Below are positions 6,882 through 13,696 of a DNA stretch of 15,200 nucleotides, one piece after another. Made by a program: the position numbers and the translations under genes. The stretch lies in assembly GCA_905211345.1 (NCBI GenBank), contig CAJMAO010000033.1, positions 1-15,200 on the forward strand. Reading direction: 5' to 3'. The stretch's first letter is position 1, and every line of letters starts with the position of its first letter. Source of the stretch: an uncultured Prevotella sp. (GTDB taxonomy: Bacteria; Bacteroidota; Bacteroidia; Bacteroidales; Bacteroidaceae). The notes below the pieces were generated by a model, which searched no databases, was not told the origin of the DNA, and worked only from the letters and a program-made list of their open reading frames with translations.

Positions 6882-7778
6882 TTAATTCTTGACTATCCTC
6901 ATATCGGCTCCCCACATCATTTTCTCGCGCAAAGTGGAGAAATAACGCTGGCTGCTGCGCTTCACGATGTTCACCGAATAAGGAGCCTTGCGTATGGTCA
7001 GCCGCGTGTTCTCGGCGCATTTCTCCGACTGTCCGTCAACAGCTATCAGGAAATTATGGCTGCGGCTCTCGACCGTCAGCGTCACTTCCGAATCGTCGGG
7101 AATGACTATCGGGCGCACGTTAAGGCTGTGGGGAGCCACCGGAGTGAGGCACAGCGTGCCAGTGCGGGGCACTATTATAGGGCCTCCGTTTGACAAAGAG
7201 TAAGCCGTAGAACCTGTAGGCGTACACACGATAAGGCCGTCGGCCTGATAGGTTACAAGGTATTCGCCGTTAACGCAGGCATGGATAGTTATCATCGAGG
7301 CCGTGTCGCGCTTCAGCACAGCAATGTCGTTGAGCGCGCACGAGAGACCCTCCAGTTGCGTGCCGTCGGCCTCGACGCTTATCACGGTATGCTTCTCCAC
7401 GGCGTAAGAGCCGTCATAAAGCGAGGCGATGGCACTCTCTATCTCGCCCGGTATTATGTCGGCAAGGAATCCGAGACGCCCCATGTTGATGCCGAGTATC
7501 GGCGTACACTTTTCGCCTACGTGCCCGGCCGCGCGCAACAAGGTGCCGTCGCCACCGAGAGATATAACGTAGTCGGCCGTAAAACCGCTCCCGTCAAACA
7601 CGCCGACACTGCCTCCGGCCATGCGCCCGGTATCCACAAGGAAGTCGTAAAACTGCCTTTCTATACACACTTCAGCCCCGCGCGCGGCGAGACAATCCAT
7701 TATTTTCTGAATATTGGCCGACTTGCGGCTTTGGTATATGTTGCCGAACAGGGCGAAACTCAATTTGCGCGATTCCAT
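6882..7778 (-). CDS. nadK: NAD kinase
   Basis: It phosphorylates NAD to NADP in the cytoplasm, using ATP or polyphosphate. The protein has 298 aa, normal for the family. The hallmark GGDGT is at residues 75-79, preceded by the strand YVISL and followed by GINMGRLGFLAD. An LND motif stands where many homologues have LNE, and the conserved TPTGSTAYSLSNGGPI segment and the VDGQ motif near the C-terminus are present. The start at 7778 gives the expected N-terminus with strand FALFGNIYQ. The gene is divergent from pdxJ across 145 bases. A candidate -7 box at 7867-7874 would give it a leader of about 80 bases. Confidence 0.96.
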   Translation of the reverse strand: MESRKLSFALFGNIYQSRKSANIQKIMDCLAARGAEVCIERQFYDFLVDTGRMAGGSVGVFDGSGFTADYVISLGGDGTLLRAAGHVGEKCTPILGINMGRLGFLADIIPGEIESAIASLYDGSYAVEKHTVISVEADGTQLEGLSCALNDIAVLKRDTASMITIHACVNGEYLVTYQADGLIVCTPTGSTAYSLSNGGPIIVPRTGTLCLTPVAPHSLNVRPIVIPDDSEVTLTVESRSHNFLIAVDGQSEKCAENTRLTIRKAPYSVNIVKRSSQRYFSTLREKMMWGADMRIVKN

Positions 7779-7838
7779 AAATTTCAGCTTTTAGACTTCT
7801 TTTTCATAATGTAATGCTTGTGAATGACAAACATTTTG

Positions 7839-7846
7839 TATTTTTG
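7839..7846 (+). promoter_or_regulatory. Promoter of pdxJ (-7 box)
   Basis: TATTTTTG matches TAnnTTTG. CTTG at 7817-7820 lies 18 bases upstream, a reasonable -33 element. The start would be near 7852, about 70 bases before the pdxJ ATG. Confidence 0.6.
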
Positions 7847-7864
7847 CAGATGTATAATAATATG

Positions 7865-7885
7865 TGCAAAAGTACACATTTTGCA
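7865..7885. promoter_or_regulatory. Dyad (7-7-7) in the nadK/pdxJ divergent region, possible operator
   Basis: TGCAAAA (7865-7871) and TTTTGCA (7879-7885) are perfect inverted repeats with a 7-base spacer. The 21-bp total is about two helical turns. The left arm overlaps the candidate nadK -7 box, and the dyad lies just past the expected pdxJ transcription start. Confidence 0.4.
7867..7874 (-). promoter_or_regulatory. Possible promoter of nadK (-7 box)
   Basis: The minus strand reads TACTTTTG, a full TAnnTTTG match, giving a start near 7860. I see no good -33 element. Its transcript would overlap the 5' end of the pdxJ transcript by a few bases. Confidence 0.45.
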
Positions 7886-7923
7886 TGATAACCTTTAAGG
7901 CTGACATAACAAATACGTAAAAA

Positions 7924-8640
7924 ATGACGAAATTAAGCGTTAACATCAACAAAGTGGCCACGCTTCGCAACGCCCGCGGGGGCAACAACCCCGACGTGCT
8001 GCAGACGGCCTTGGATTGTGAGAAGTTTGGCGCGCAAGGCATAACCGTACACCCACGCCCCGACGAAAGGCACATAAGATATAGCGACGTAAGGGCCATA
8101 CGCCCGCTCATAACGACTGAACTGAACATAGAGGGGAACCCCATTGACAGGTACATAAGCCTCGTGCTTGAGGTAAGACCCACGCAAGTGACGCTCGTAC
8201 CCGACACCGACGACCAGCTTACGAGCAACCACGGATGGGACACAAAGGCCAACCGCACATTCCTGACCGACGTTATAGGACGCTTCAAGGAAGCAGGCAT
8301 AAGAACCTCGATTTTCGTCGATGCCGACCCTGAAATGGTCGAAGCGGCGCGCCTTTGCGGCACCGACAGGGTGGAACTATACACCGAGCCTTACGCCGCA
8401 GGATATGAACACGGCCGCGAAGAAGCCATAAAGCCGTTCATAGAGGCGGCAAAAGCGGCACGCGAAGCCGGCCTCGGCCTCAACGCCGGGCACGACCTGA
8501 GCCTGACGAACCTGCACTACTTCTACGAGAACATACCTTGGCTTGACGAAGTAAGCATAGGGCACGCCCTCATCTGCGACGCCCTCTACATGGGACTTCA
8601 CGACACAATAAAGGCATATCGCGAATGTCTGAAACTATAA
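7924..8640 (+). CDS. pdxJ: Pyridoxine 5'-phosphate synthase
   Basis: PdxJ condenses 1-deoxy-D-xylulose 5-phosphate with 3-amino-2-oxopropyl phosphate to form pyridoxine 5'-phosphate, the last ring-forming step of the DXP-dependent vitamin B6 pathway. The protein has 238 aa, normal length. Recognisable segments are LSVNINKVATLRNARGG at the start, GITVHPRPDERHI with catalytic His43, LNIEG with Glu70, VPDTDDQLTSNHGWD, and LNAGHDLS with His190, ending in the SIGHALICDAL phosphate-binding region. The ATG at 7924 fits the family start. It is followed after 27 bases by the DJ-1 family gene, so the two probably share a transcript from the promoter at 7839-7846. Confidence 0.97.
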   Translation: MTKLSVNINKVATLRNARGGNNPDVLQTALDCEKFGAQGITVHPRPDERHIRYSDVRAIRPLITTELNIEGNPIDRYISLVLEVRPTQVTLVPDTDDQLTSNHGWDTKANRTFLTDVIGRFKEAGIRTSIFVDADPEMVEAARLCGTDRVELYTEPYAAGYEHGREEAIKPFIEAAKAAREAGLGLNAGHDLSLTNLHYFYENIPWLDEVSIGHALICDALYMGLHDTIKAYRECLKL

Positions 8641-8667
8641 AACAAAACAAATCAACAATATTCCAAT

Positions 8668-9231
8668 ATGGCAAAAGTATATGAATTCTTGGCAACCGGC
8701 TTCGAAGAAGTGGAAGCCATGATACCGTTAGACATAATGCGCCGCGCCGGCGTAGAGTTCAAGACCGTCAGCGTTACCGGCTCACGCATGGTTACAGGCG
8801 CACACGGAGTGAACATCGAGGCCGACATCTTGATAGAAGAAGCCGACTTCAGCGATGCCGACCTGCTCATGCTGCCCGGCGGACTGCCCGGAGCGACAAA
8901 CCTTAACGAGCACGCCGGCGTGAAGAAAGCAATCGTCGAGCATAACGCCAAGGGCAAGATGATAGGCGCGATATGCGCCGCACCCATGGTGCTCGGCGGA
9001 CTCGGCCTGCTTGAAAGGAAACGTGCCACATGCTATCCGGGCTTTGAAAAATTCCTCGAAGGTGCCGAATACACCCACGAACTGTGTACTGTGGACGGCA
9101 ACATAACCACTGGTGAAGGCCCCGCGGCAACCCTTCCATACGCCTACAAACTGCTGGAAGCCCTGACAGATGCCAAGACCGCCGACAACATTGCCGACGG
9201 AATGATGTACAAACACCTGATGCTTAAATAA
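8668..9231 (+). CDS. DJ-1/PfpI (YajL-like) family protein
   Basis: This is a 187-aa flavodoxin-like class I glutamine amidotransferase-fold protein of the DJ-1 clade. The opening segment GFEEVEAMIPLDIMRRAG carries the conserved Glu16, which pairs with the reactive cysteine. Cys103 lies in the nucleophile elbow AICAAP after the strand KMIGA, and LMLPGG (67-72) is the usual preceding strand. Bacterial members are often annotated as ThiJ or 4-methyl-5-(beta-hydroxyethyl)thiazole monophosphate biosynthesis proteins from an old misassignment. Roles in glyoxal defence or as a chaperone have been proposed for relatives, and nothing in the sequence chooses among them. It follows pdxJ closely and precedes ispD, with a long hairpin in between. 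Confidence 0.92.
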   Translation: MAKVYEFLATGFEEVEAMIPLDIMRRAGVEFKTVSVTGSRMVTGAHGVNIEADILIEEADFSDADLLMLPGGLPGATNLNEHAGVKKAIVEHNAKGKMIGAICAAPMVLGGLGLLERKRATCYPGFEKFLEGAEYTHELCTVDGNITTGEGPAATLPYAYKLLEALTDAKTADNIADGMMYKHLMLK

Positions 9232-9236
9232 GACTT

Positions 9237-9304
9237 ACAAACCTACAAGACGGCGGGCAGACAAAAAACATATCATATTGTCCGCCCGCCGTTTGCAGGT
9301 TTGT
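9237..9304. terminator. Long imperfect hairpin between the DJ-1 gene and ispD
   Basis: Positions 9237-9263 and 9279-9304 pair almost throughout: ACAAACCT with AGGTTTGT at the base and ACGGCGGGC with GCCCGCCGT inside. There are two mismatches, one bulge and a 15-base AT-rich loop. It begins six bases after the DJ-1 stop and ends 22 bases before the preferred ispD start. No T-run follows, so it could be a terminator, an RNA-processing site or an ispD leader element. Confidence 0.5.
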
Positions 9305-9326
9305 CCGCTAAATGTTATATGACTAT

Positions 9327-9992
9327 ATGGATTACGCTGTGATTGTGGCCGGAGGTAAAGGCGTAAGAATGGGGGCGAGCGTGCCTAAACAGTTTCTGCC
9401 GATCAACGGATTACCCATCATAATGCACACGATAAAGCGTTTCAGGGAATATGACAACAACCTGAAAATAATTGTAGTGCTGCCAAAAGAACAACACGAA
9501 TATTGGAACGAACTGTGCAAGAACTACCATTTCACGGCGGCTTACGCCGTGGCTGACGGTGGCGAGACACGTTTCCACTCGGTTAAAAACGGCTTGGCTT
9601 TGATTCCCGACGGCACGGAAGGCGTTGTAGGCATACACGACGGCGTGCGCCCTTTCCCGTCAATCGACGTAATACATAACTGCTATGAGACGGCGCGCAC
9701 GGCCAAAGCGGTCGTTCCGGTGATACCTGTGGTGGAAACATTGATATACGTCGACGGGCAAGGTGGTTCGGAAACAGTGCCAAGAGACGACTACAGATTG
9801 GTACAGACACCGCAGACATTCGATATAAGCCTGCTGAAACGAGCTTACGAACAGCCTTACAAAGAATGTTTTACAGATGATGCTTCAGTGGTGAACGGCA
9901 TCGGACAGAAGATAACACTTATCGAAGGCAACCGTGAGAACATAAAAATAACCACGCCGTTCGACCTTCGCATGGCCCGTATTCTTACTTAA
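9327..9992 (+). CDS. ispD: 2-C-methyl-D-erythritol 4-phosphate cytidylyltransferase
   Basis: IspD transfers CMP from CTP to MEP, the third step of the non-mevalonate isoprenoid pathway. The protein has 221 aa from the ATG at 9327. The nucleotide-binding signature AGGKGVRMG with PKQF follows within the first 22 residues. Further family motifs are GGETRFHSVKNGL, GIHDGVRPF, RLVQTPQTF and CFTDDASVV. An in-frame ATG at 9312 would add five residues (MLYDY) before the MDYAVIVAGG start typical of the family, so 9327 is preferred; the difference is small. The gene lies 95 bases after the DJ-1 gene and 99 before recG. I found no exact TAnnTTTG box in front of it, so it may be read from the pdxJ promoter through the 9237-9304 hairpin. 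Confidence 0.95.
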   Translation: MDYAVIVAGGKGVRMGASVPKQFLPINGLPIIMHTIKRFREYDNNLKIIVVLPKEQHEYWNELCKNYHFTAAYAVADGGETRFHSVKNGLALIPDGTEGVVGIHDGVRPFPSIDVIHNCYETARTAKAVVPVIPVVETLIYVDGQGGSETVPRDDYRLVQTPQTFDISLLKRAYEQPYKECFTDDASVVNGIGQKITLIEGNRENIKITTPFDLRMARILT

Positions 9993-10091
9993 CACGACAG
10001 CCGGAACCTAACCGGTAGTCGAAGCCCCAGCCTTTTCTTACCGGCACAGCCTTACGTTTCAGCAAACCCTACATTACCTTTACACGTTAAA

Positions 10092-12191
10092 ATGCTCGAC
10101 ATTTTAGACCAAGACATCCAGTTCCTTCCCGGTGTGGGGCCGCGACGCAAGGCCCTGCTTGAAAAGGAAGCGGGCATAAAGACATACGGCCAACTGCTCG
10201 AGTATTATCCTTACAAATACGTAGACCGCAGCCGCGTCTACAGCATCAACGAGCTTTCAGGCGACACTGCGTTCGTGCAGATAAAGGCACGGATACTCAG
10301 TTTCGAGACATTCGACATGGGGCCGCACCGCACAAGGCTCGTGGCTCACGTGACCGACGACACTGGCATTGCCGACATCGTGTGGTTCTCCGGCGCAAAA
10401 TACATACTAAGCCACTTAAAAACTGGCACTGACTACATCGTGTTCGGCCGTCCTACAGTGTTTAACGGGCGGTTTCAATTCTCCCATCCAGACATCGACC
10501 CCGCCTCGGAACTGCAACTGTCGCAAATGGGGCTGCAACCTTATTACTCCACAACGGAAAAGATGAAAAAGGCCGGAATGACCTCGCGGGCGGTAGAAAA
10601 GACGATAAAAACACTGCTGAACGGCATGAAAGAACCGCTGGCCGAGACCATCCCGCCGTTCATCACGCAACCATTACACCTTATTTCGAGAGATTCCGCA
10701 TTCAGAAAGATACACTCTCCCAAAACCAACGACGACATAAAGCTGGCCGAATACAGGCTGAAATTCGAGGAACTTTTTTACGTACAGCTGAACATCCTGC
10801 GCTACGCCAACGACCGCAGACTGAAATACAGAGGTTATGTATTTACTCGCGTAGGCAGATTTTTCAATGACTTCTACTTCAACAACCTGCCGTTTCCACT
10901 CACGGGAGCGCAACAACGCGTGATAAAAGAGATCAGGAACGACACCCGCTCGGGACGACAGATGAACCGACTGCTGCAAGGCGACGTGGGCAGCGGCAAG
11001 ACCTTGGTGGCCCTGATGTCGATGCTGATAGCGCTGGACAACGGCTATCAGGCATGTATAATGGCCCCGACGGAAATCCTTGCGGAACAACACTTGGCCA
11101 CGATAACCGGATTCCTGCACGGAATGAACGTGCGCACGGAGCTGCTCACGGGCATGGTGAAGGGCAAACGGCGGCGAGAAGTGCTCGAAGGGCTGGCCGA
11201 CGGCAGCGTAAACATACTTGTAGGCACGCACGCCGTGATTGAAGATAGCGTACAGTTCGCACGCCTCGGCCTTGCGGTTATCGACGAACAGCACCGCTTC
11301 GGCGTCGTGCAGCGCGCCAAACTGTGGAACAAAAGCGACAACCCTCCCCACGTTCTCGTAATGACGGCCACACCTATACCACGGACATTGGCCATGACCG
11401 TTTACGGCGACCTCGACGTAAGCGTAATCGACGAATTGCCACCCGGGCGCAAGCCAGTGGTGACAATGCACAAATACGACGACCAAACCACCAGCCTTTA
11501 CGCCGGCATCAGGCGGCAAATCAACGAAGGACGACAGGCTTACATAGTGTTCCCGCTGATAAAGGAGAGCGAGAAAATCGACCTGAAGAACCTCGAGGAA
11601 GGCTACGAACAGCTGCGCGAGGCTTTACCCGAGTTCAAGCTCGGCAAGGTGCACGGCAAGATGAAGCCGGCCGAAAAGGAAGAGGAGATGCGCCGCTTCG
11701 TCAGCGGCGAAACCAAGATACTTGTCGCCACGACGGTAATCGAAGTGGGAGTCAACGTGCCCAACGCATCCATCATGGTAATCATCAACGCCGAACGCTT
11801 CGGCCTGTCGCAGCTCCACCAGCTCCGAGGCCGTGTGGGGCGCGGAGCCGACCAGTCGTTTTGCATACTCGTAAGCAAGCGTAAGATAACCGATGACACA
11901 CGCAAGCGGCTCGACATAATGTGCGACACCAACGACGGGTTCCGCATAGCCGAAGCCGACCTTAAACTGCGCGGCCCCGGCGACTTGGAAGGGACGCAAC
12001 AGAGCGGGATGGCCTTCGACCTGAAGATTGCCAACATAGCCAAGGACGGTCAACTGGTGCAACTGGCCCGCGACGAGGCGCAACGCATAATCGACAACGA
12101 CCCTGCGTGCGCCAAGGCGGAATACTCCATGCTATGGCAGCGACTCAAGGCACTGCGCAAAAACCTGCCCTACTTCGGCGCAATATCATAA
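10092..12191 (+). CDS. recG: ATP-dependent DNA helicase RecG
   Basis: RecG remodels stalled replication forks and branch-migrates Holliday junctions. The protein has 699 aa, normal for the family. The N-terminal wedge/OB region (about 1-200) starts FLPGVGPRRKALLEK and contains the KYVDRS segment. The helicase core has Walker A GDVGSGKT (297-304), MAPTEILAEQH, the DEQH box (398-401), MTATPIPRTLA (424-434), VATTVIEVGVNVPNA and LSQLHQLRGRVGRG. The C-terminal part carries the LRGPGDLEGTQQSG segment typical of RecG. A weak -7-like TACCTTTA stands at 10075-10082, only about ten bases before the ATG. A perfect 17-bp hairpin ending in TTTT lies 33 bases after the stop. Confidence 0.98.
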   Translation: MLDILDQDIQFLPGVGPRRKALLEKEAGIKTYGQLLEYYPYKYVDRSRVYSINELSGDTAFVQIKARILSFETFDMGPHRTRLVAHVTDDTGIADIVWFSGAKYILSHLKTGTDYIVFGRPTVFNGRFQFSHPDIDPASELQLSQMGLQPYYSTTEKMKKAGMTSRAVEKTIKTLLNGMKEPLAETIPPFITQPLHLISRDSAFRKIHSPKTNDDIKLAEYRLKFEELFYVQLNILRYANDRRLKYRGYVFTRVGRFFNDFYFNNLPFPLTGAQQRVIKEIRNDTRSGRQMNRLLQGDVGSGKTLVALMSMLIALDNGYQACIMAPTEILAEQHLATITGFLHGMNVRTELLTGMVKGKRRREVLEGLADGSVNILVGTHAVIEDSVQFARLGLAVIDEQHRFGVVQRAKLWNKSDNPPHVLVMTATPIPRTLAMTVYGDLDVSVIDELPPGRKPVVTMHKYDDQTTSLYAGIRRQINEGRQAYIVFPLIKESEKIDLKNLEEGYEQLREALPEFKLGKVHGKMKPAEKEEEMRRFVSGETKILVATTVIEVGVNVPNASIMVIINAERFGLSQLHQLRGRVGRGADQSFCILVSKRKITDDTRKRLDIMCDTNDGFRIAEADLKLRGPGDLEGTQQSGMAFDLKIANIAKDGQLVQLARDEAQRIIDNDPACAKAEYSMLWQRLKALRKNLPYFGAIS

Positions 12192-12223
12192 GATAAATAC
12201 CGGCTTCAAGCCAACCGTTTTCC

Positions 12224-12260
12224 AAAAGGCGGCAAATCGCGTTGCGATTTGCCGCCTTTT
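12224..12260 (+). terminator. Terminator of recG (perfect 17-bp stem)
   Basis: AAAAGGCGGCAAATCGC (12224-12240) and its exact complement (12244-12260) flank a three-base loop GTT. The 3' arm ends in TTTT and the 5' arm begins with AAAA, so it could work in both directions. A copy with almost the same sequence starts at 15171. Confidence 0.8.
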
Positions 12261-12332
12261 AGCGTGCCGTTTGCCGTGTTTTACAAGGTGAAAGGCCACC
12301 TTTTGCAAGGACATTGACTATCAAGCACTTAC
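12224..12332. repeat. 22-bp phased repeat array, copy C
   Basis: Units start at 12224, 12246, 12268 and 12290 in exact 22-base steps. Units 1 and 2 form the recG terminator. Unit 2 ends GCCGCCTTTTAGCGTGC, which matches the first unit of copy B (GCCGTCTTTTAGCTTGC) at 15 of 17 positions. Unit 3 is degenerate (GCCGTGTTTT), and unit 4 is GAAAGGCCACCTTTT. A CATTGA unit ending CACTTAC follows at 12311-12332, whereas in copies A and B it precedes the palindromic units. Confidence 0.75.
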
Positions 12333-12480
12333 AAACAAAAGAAAACGAGCACACAGAAAAACCACACAATAAGACAAAATATGTAAACTTTCCATTCACA
12401 GAAGTAACTACAATAGCACTTTTTTACCTCTTTCCATAAACAAAATTAAGGAAAAAGAACACCCTTTTATGCTTTTTGCG

Positions 12481-12488
12481 TATCTTTG
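12481..12488 (+). promoter_or_regulatory. Promoter of the CsgG-family operon (-7 box)
   Basis: TATCTTTG is a full TAnnTTTG match after an A-rich tract. A start near 12494 gives a leader of about 270 bases. The -33 region is weak (TTTT at 12465-12468, spacing shorter than usual). Confidence 0.55.
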
Positions 12489-12542
12489 CAATGTGGTCGG
12501 TTGATTCCGTATCACAGACATATTGGTAAACAAAGAAGCGTT

Positions 12543-12560
12543 ATGCTTGACTTGCGATAG
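12543..12560 (+). other. Five-codon upstream ORF (MLDLR) at the foot of the leader rod
   Basis: ATG at 12543 is followed by CTT, GAC, TTG, CGA and the stop TAG at 12558-12560. The last three codons lie inside the 5' arm of the first helix, so a ribosome here would open the base of the structure. Such short ORFs arise by chance, so only the position makes it notable. Confidence 0.25.
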
Positions 12561-12750
12561 GAAACCTGAGAATTTTCTAATGAGCACAAGTGCTGGCATA
12601 GTGGTTCTCACGCTATGGCGTGGGCTGCTATTGTTACACCTATTCGTGCTCAAAGGTTTTCTCAGGACCTCCTATCGAAGAAGTGGTGCATATCAGTTCC
12701 ACGCTTCTCCGTTCATAACAAGGGCTTATCGGGACTGTAAGCCCGCAGTC
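12551..12750 (+). ncRNA. Structured 5' leader RNA (long rod plus two hairpins), family unknown
   Basis: By hand pairing, five helices stack into one rod. P1 is 12551-12562 with 12670-12680 (11 pairs, one bulged G). P2 is 12565-12572 with 12659-12666 (8 pairs, CCTGAGAA/TTCTCAGG). P3 is 12581-12587 with 12646-12652 (7 pairs). P4 is 12590-12601 with 12628-12639 (11 pairs, two bulges). P5 is 12607-12613 with 12618-12624 (7 pairs, loop TATG). Two hairpins follow: 12679-12686 with 12699-12708, and 12722-12728 with 12738-12744. The region lies between the -7 box and the first operon ATG, so it is probably a cis-acting leader, though a separate small RNA is possible. No T-tract terminator precedes the ATG. 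It does not match the riboswitch, SRP, RNase P, tmRNA or 6S patterns I know. Confidence 0.65.
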
Positions 12751-12766
12751 AAAACCAATACTATTT

Positions 12767-13696
12767 ATGAAAAAACTAATCCTATTGGCCTTCGCGTTGC
12801 TGACGGTCGGCGCGGCGGAGGCGCAACGAAAAACAGAAACTGTAGAAACCCCAAAGGCCGAAACCGCAAACCCAGCAAAAAAGACTATCAAACGTAAGGT
12901 TGCAATAGGACGTTTCTCGAACGAAACACAATATGCAAAGGGTATATTCTACGACAGGGAAAACGACCCCATGGGAAAACAGGCCTTAGACATCCTGTCA
13001 GCAAAACTTGCCGCATCCGACAAGTTCATACTTCTTGAACGCGGCGACCTTGCAGCACTTTTGGAGGAAAGCAAAAACGGAGGGGCAAGCCTTTCAACGA
13101 TAGGCGCCGATTACCTTATTATCGGTTCAATAACACAATTCGGACGAAAGAACACGGGAAAGAGCGGTGTTTTCTCTACCACGAAGACACAAACGGTCGA
13201 GGCTGCCGTGTCAATACGGCTCGTTGACGTCTCGTCAGGTCTCATAATTTATTCCGACGAGGCAAAAGGCACAGCTGAACTAACCACCAAAACCACAATG
13301 GGCGTCGGCGGAAAGGCCGACTATGACGCCACACTGAGCGACAAAGCCATATCCGAAGCCATCGGCCAACTGGTAGAAAACATTATCAATAAATGTACAG
13401 ACAAGCCGTGGCGCACTTACTTCCTGACATACGATAGCGACGCAGTGCTTATCGGCGGAGGGGCAAGCCAGGGCCTAGCTCCAGGCGACACGTTCGACGT
13501 TATGACAAAAGGCAAGAAAGTGAAGAACCCTCAGACAGGCATAATGATCGAACTTCCGGGAAAGAAGATAGGCACGGTCACAGTGGTATCGTCGGCAGGC
13601 GATACGCCAGAAACGGAGTACTCGGTCGTTACGTATTCAGGAAGCACGGCAATAGACGCCAACAACCTAACCAATTATTACATTATACAGCCATGA
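12767..13696 (+). CDS. CsgG/HfaB-family envelope protein
   Basis: This is a 309-aa exported protein with the CsgG fold. The signal peptide covers about residues 1-19 (MKKLILLAFALL, cut AEA/Q). Unlike E. coli CsgG there is no lipobox cysteine. The core starts RKVAIGRFSNET, and then come LAASDKFILLERGDLAALLEE, GADYLIIGSITQFG and EAAVSIRLVDVSSGLIIYSDEAKG, which are typical CsgG segments. The last 80 residues form an extra beta-rich domain (GLAPGDTFDVMTKGKKVKNPQTG, then GTVTV). E. coli CsgG is the curlin secretion pore, but CsgG-like proteins also occur without curli, as here, where no curlin or CsgE/F gene is seen. Its stop overlaps the next start (ATGA, 13693-13696). A long structured leader precedes it. 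The role is inferred to be assembly or scaffolding in the envelope with the three lipoproteins. Confidence 0.88.
   Translation: MKKLILLAFALLTVGAAEAQRKTETVETPKAETANPAKKTIKRKVAIGRFSNETQYAKGIFYDRENDPMGKQALDILSAKLAASDKFILLERGDLAALLEESKNGGASLSTIGADYLIIGSITQFGRKNTGKSGVFSTTKTQTVEAAVSIRLVDVSSGLIIYSDEAKGTAELTTKTTMGVGGKADYDATLSDKAISEAIGQLVENIINKCTDKPWRTYFLTYDSDAVLIGGGASQGLAPGDTFDVMTKGKKVKNPQTGIMIELPGKKIGTVTVVSSAGDTPETEYSVVTYSGSTAIDANNLTNYYIIQP

Larger units (their letters stand above)
12192..12766. other. Long non-coding stretch between recG and the CsgG-family operon
   Basis: It holds, in order, the recG terminator and repeat copy C (12224-12332), an A-rich tract without recognisable features (12334-12480), the operon promoter (12481-12488) and a structured leader (about 12494-12766). 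ORFs that cross this stretch on either strand follow the RNA arms and have no support as proteins. Confidence 0.7.

Noticed and set aside
10075..10082. Promoter for recG (TACCTTTA)
   Set aside because: It is a 7/8 match missing the conserved G, only about ten bases before the ATG and without a properly spaced -33 element. Too weak to list.
10674..11519. 281-codon minus-strand ORF inside recG
   Set aside because: It lies antisense to the RecG helicase motifs and has no family features.
12722..12750. Twister-type ribozyme, because TAAGCCCGC resembles part of the twister core
   Set aside because: The other conserved segments and the closing stem with a cleavage site are not present around it.
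12523..12897. 124-codon ORF crossing the structured leader into the CsgG-family gene
   Set aside because: It follows both arms of the rod and overlaps the true gene in another frame. The signal peptide and CsgG motifs are in the frame starting at 12767.
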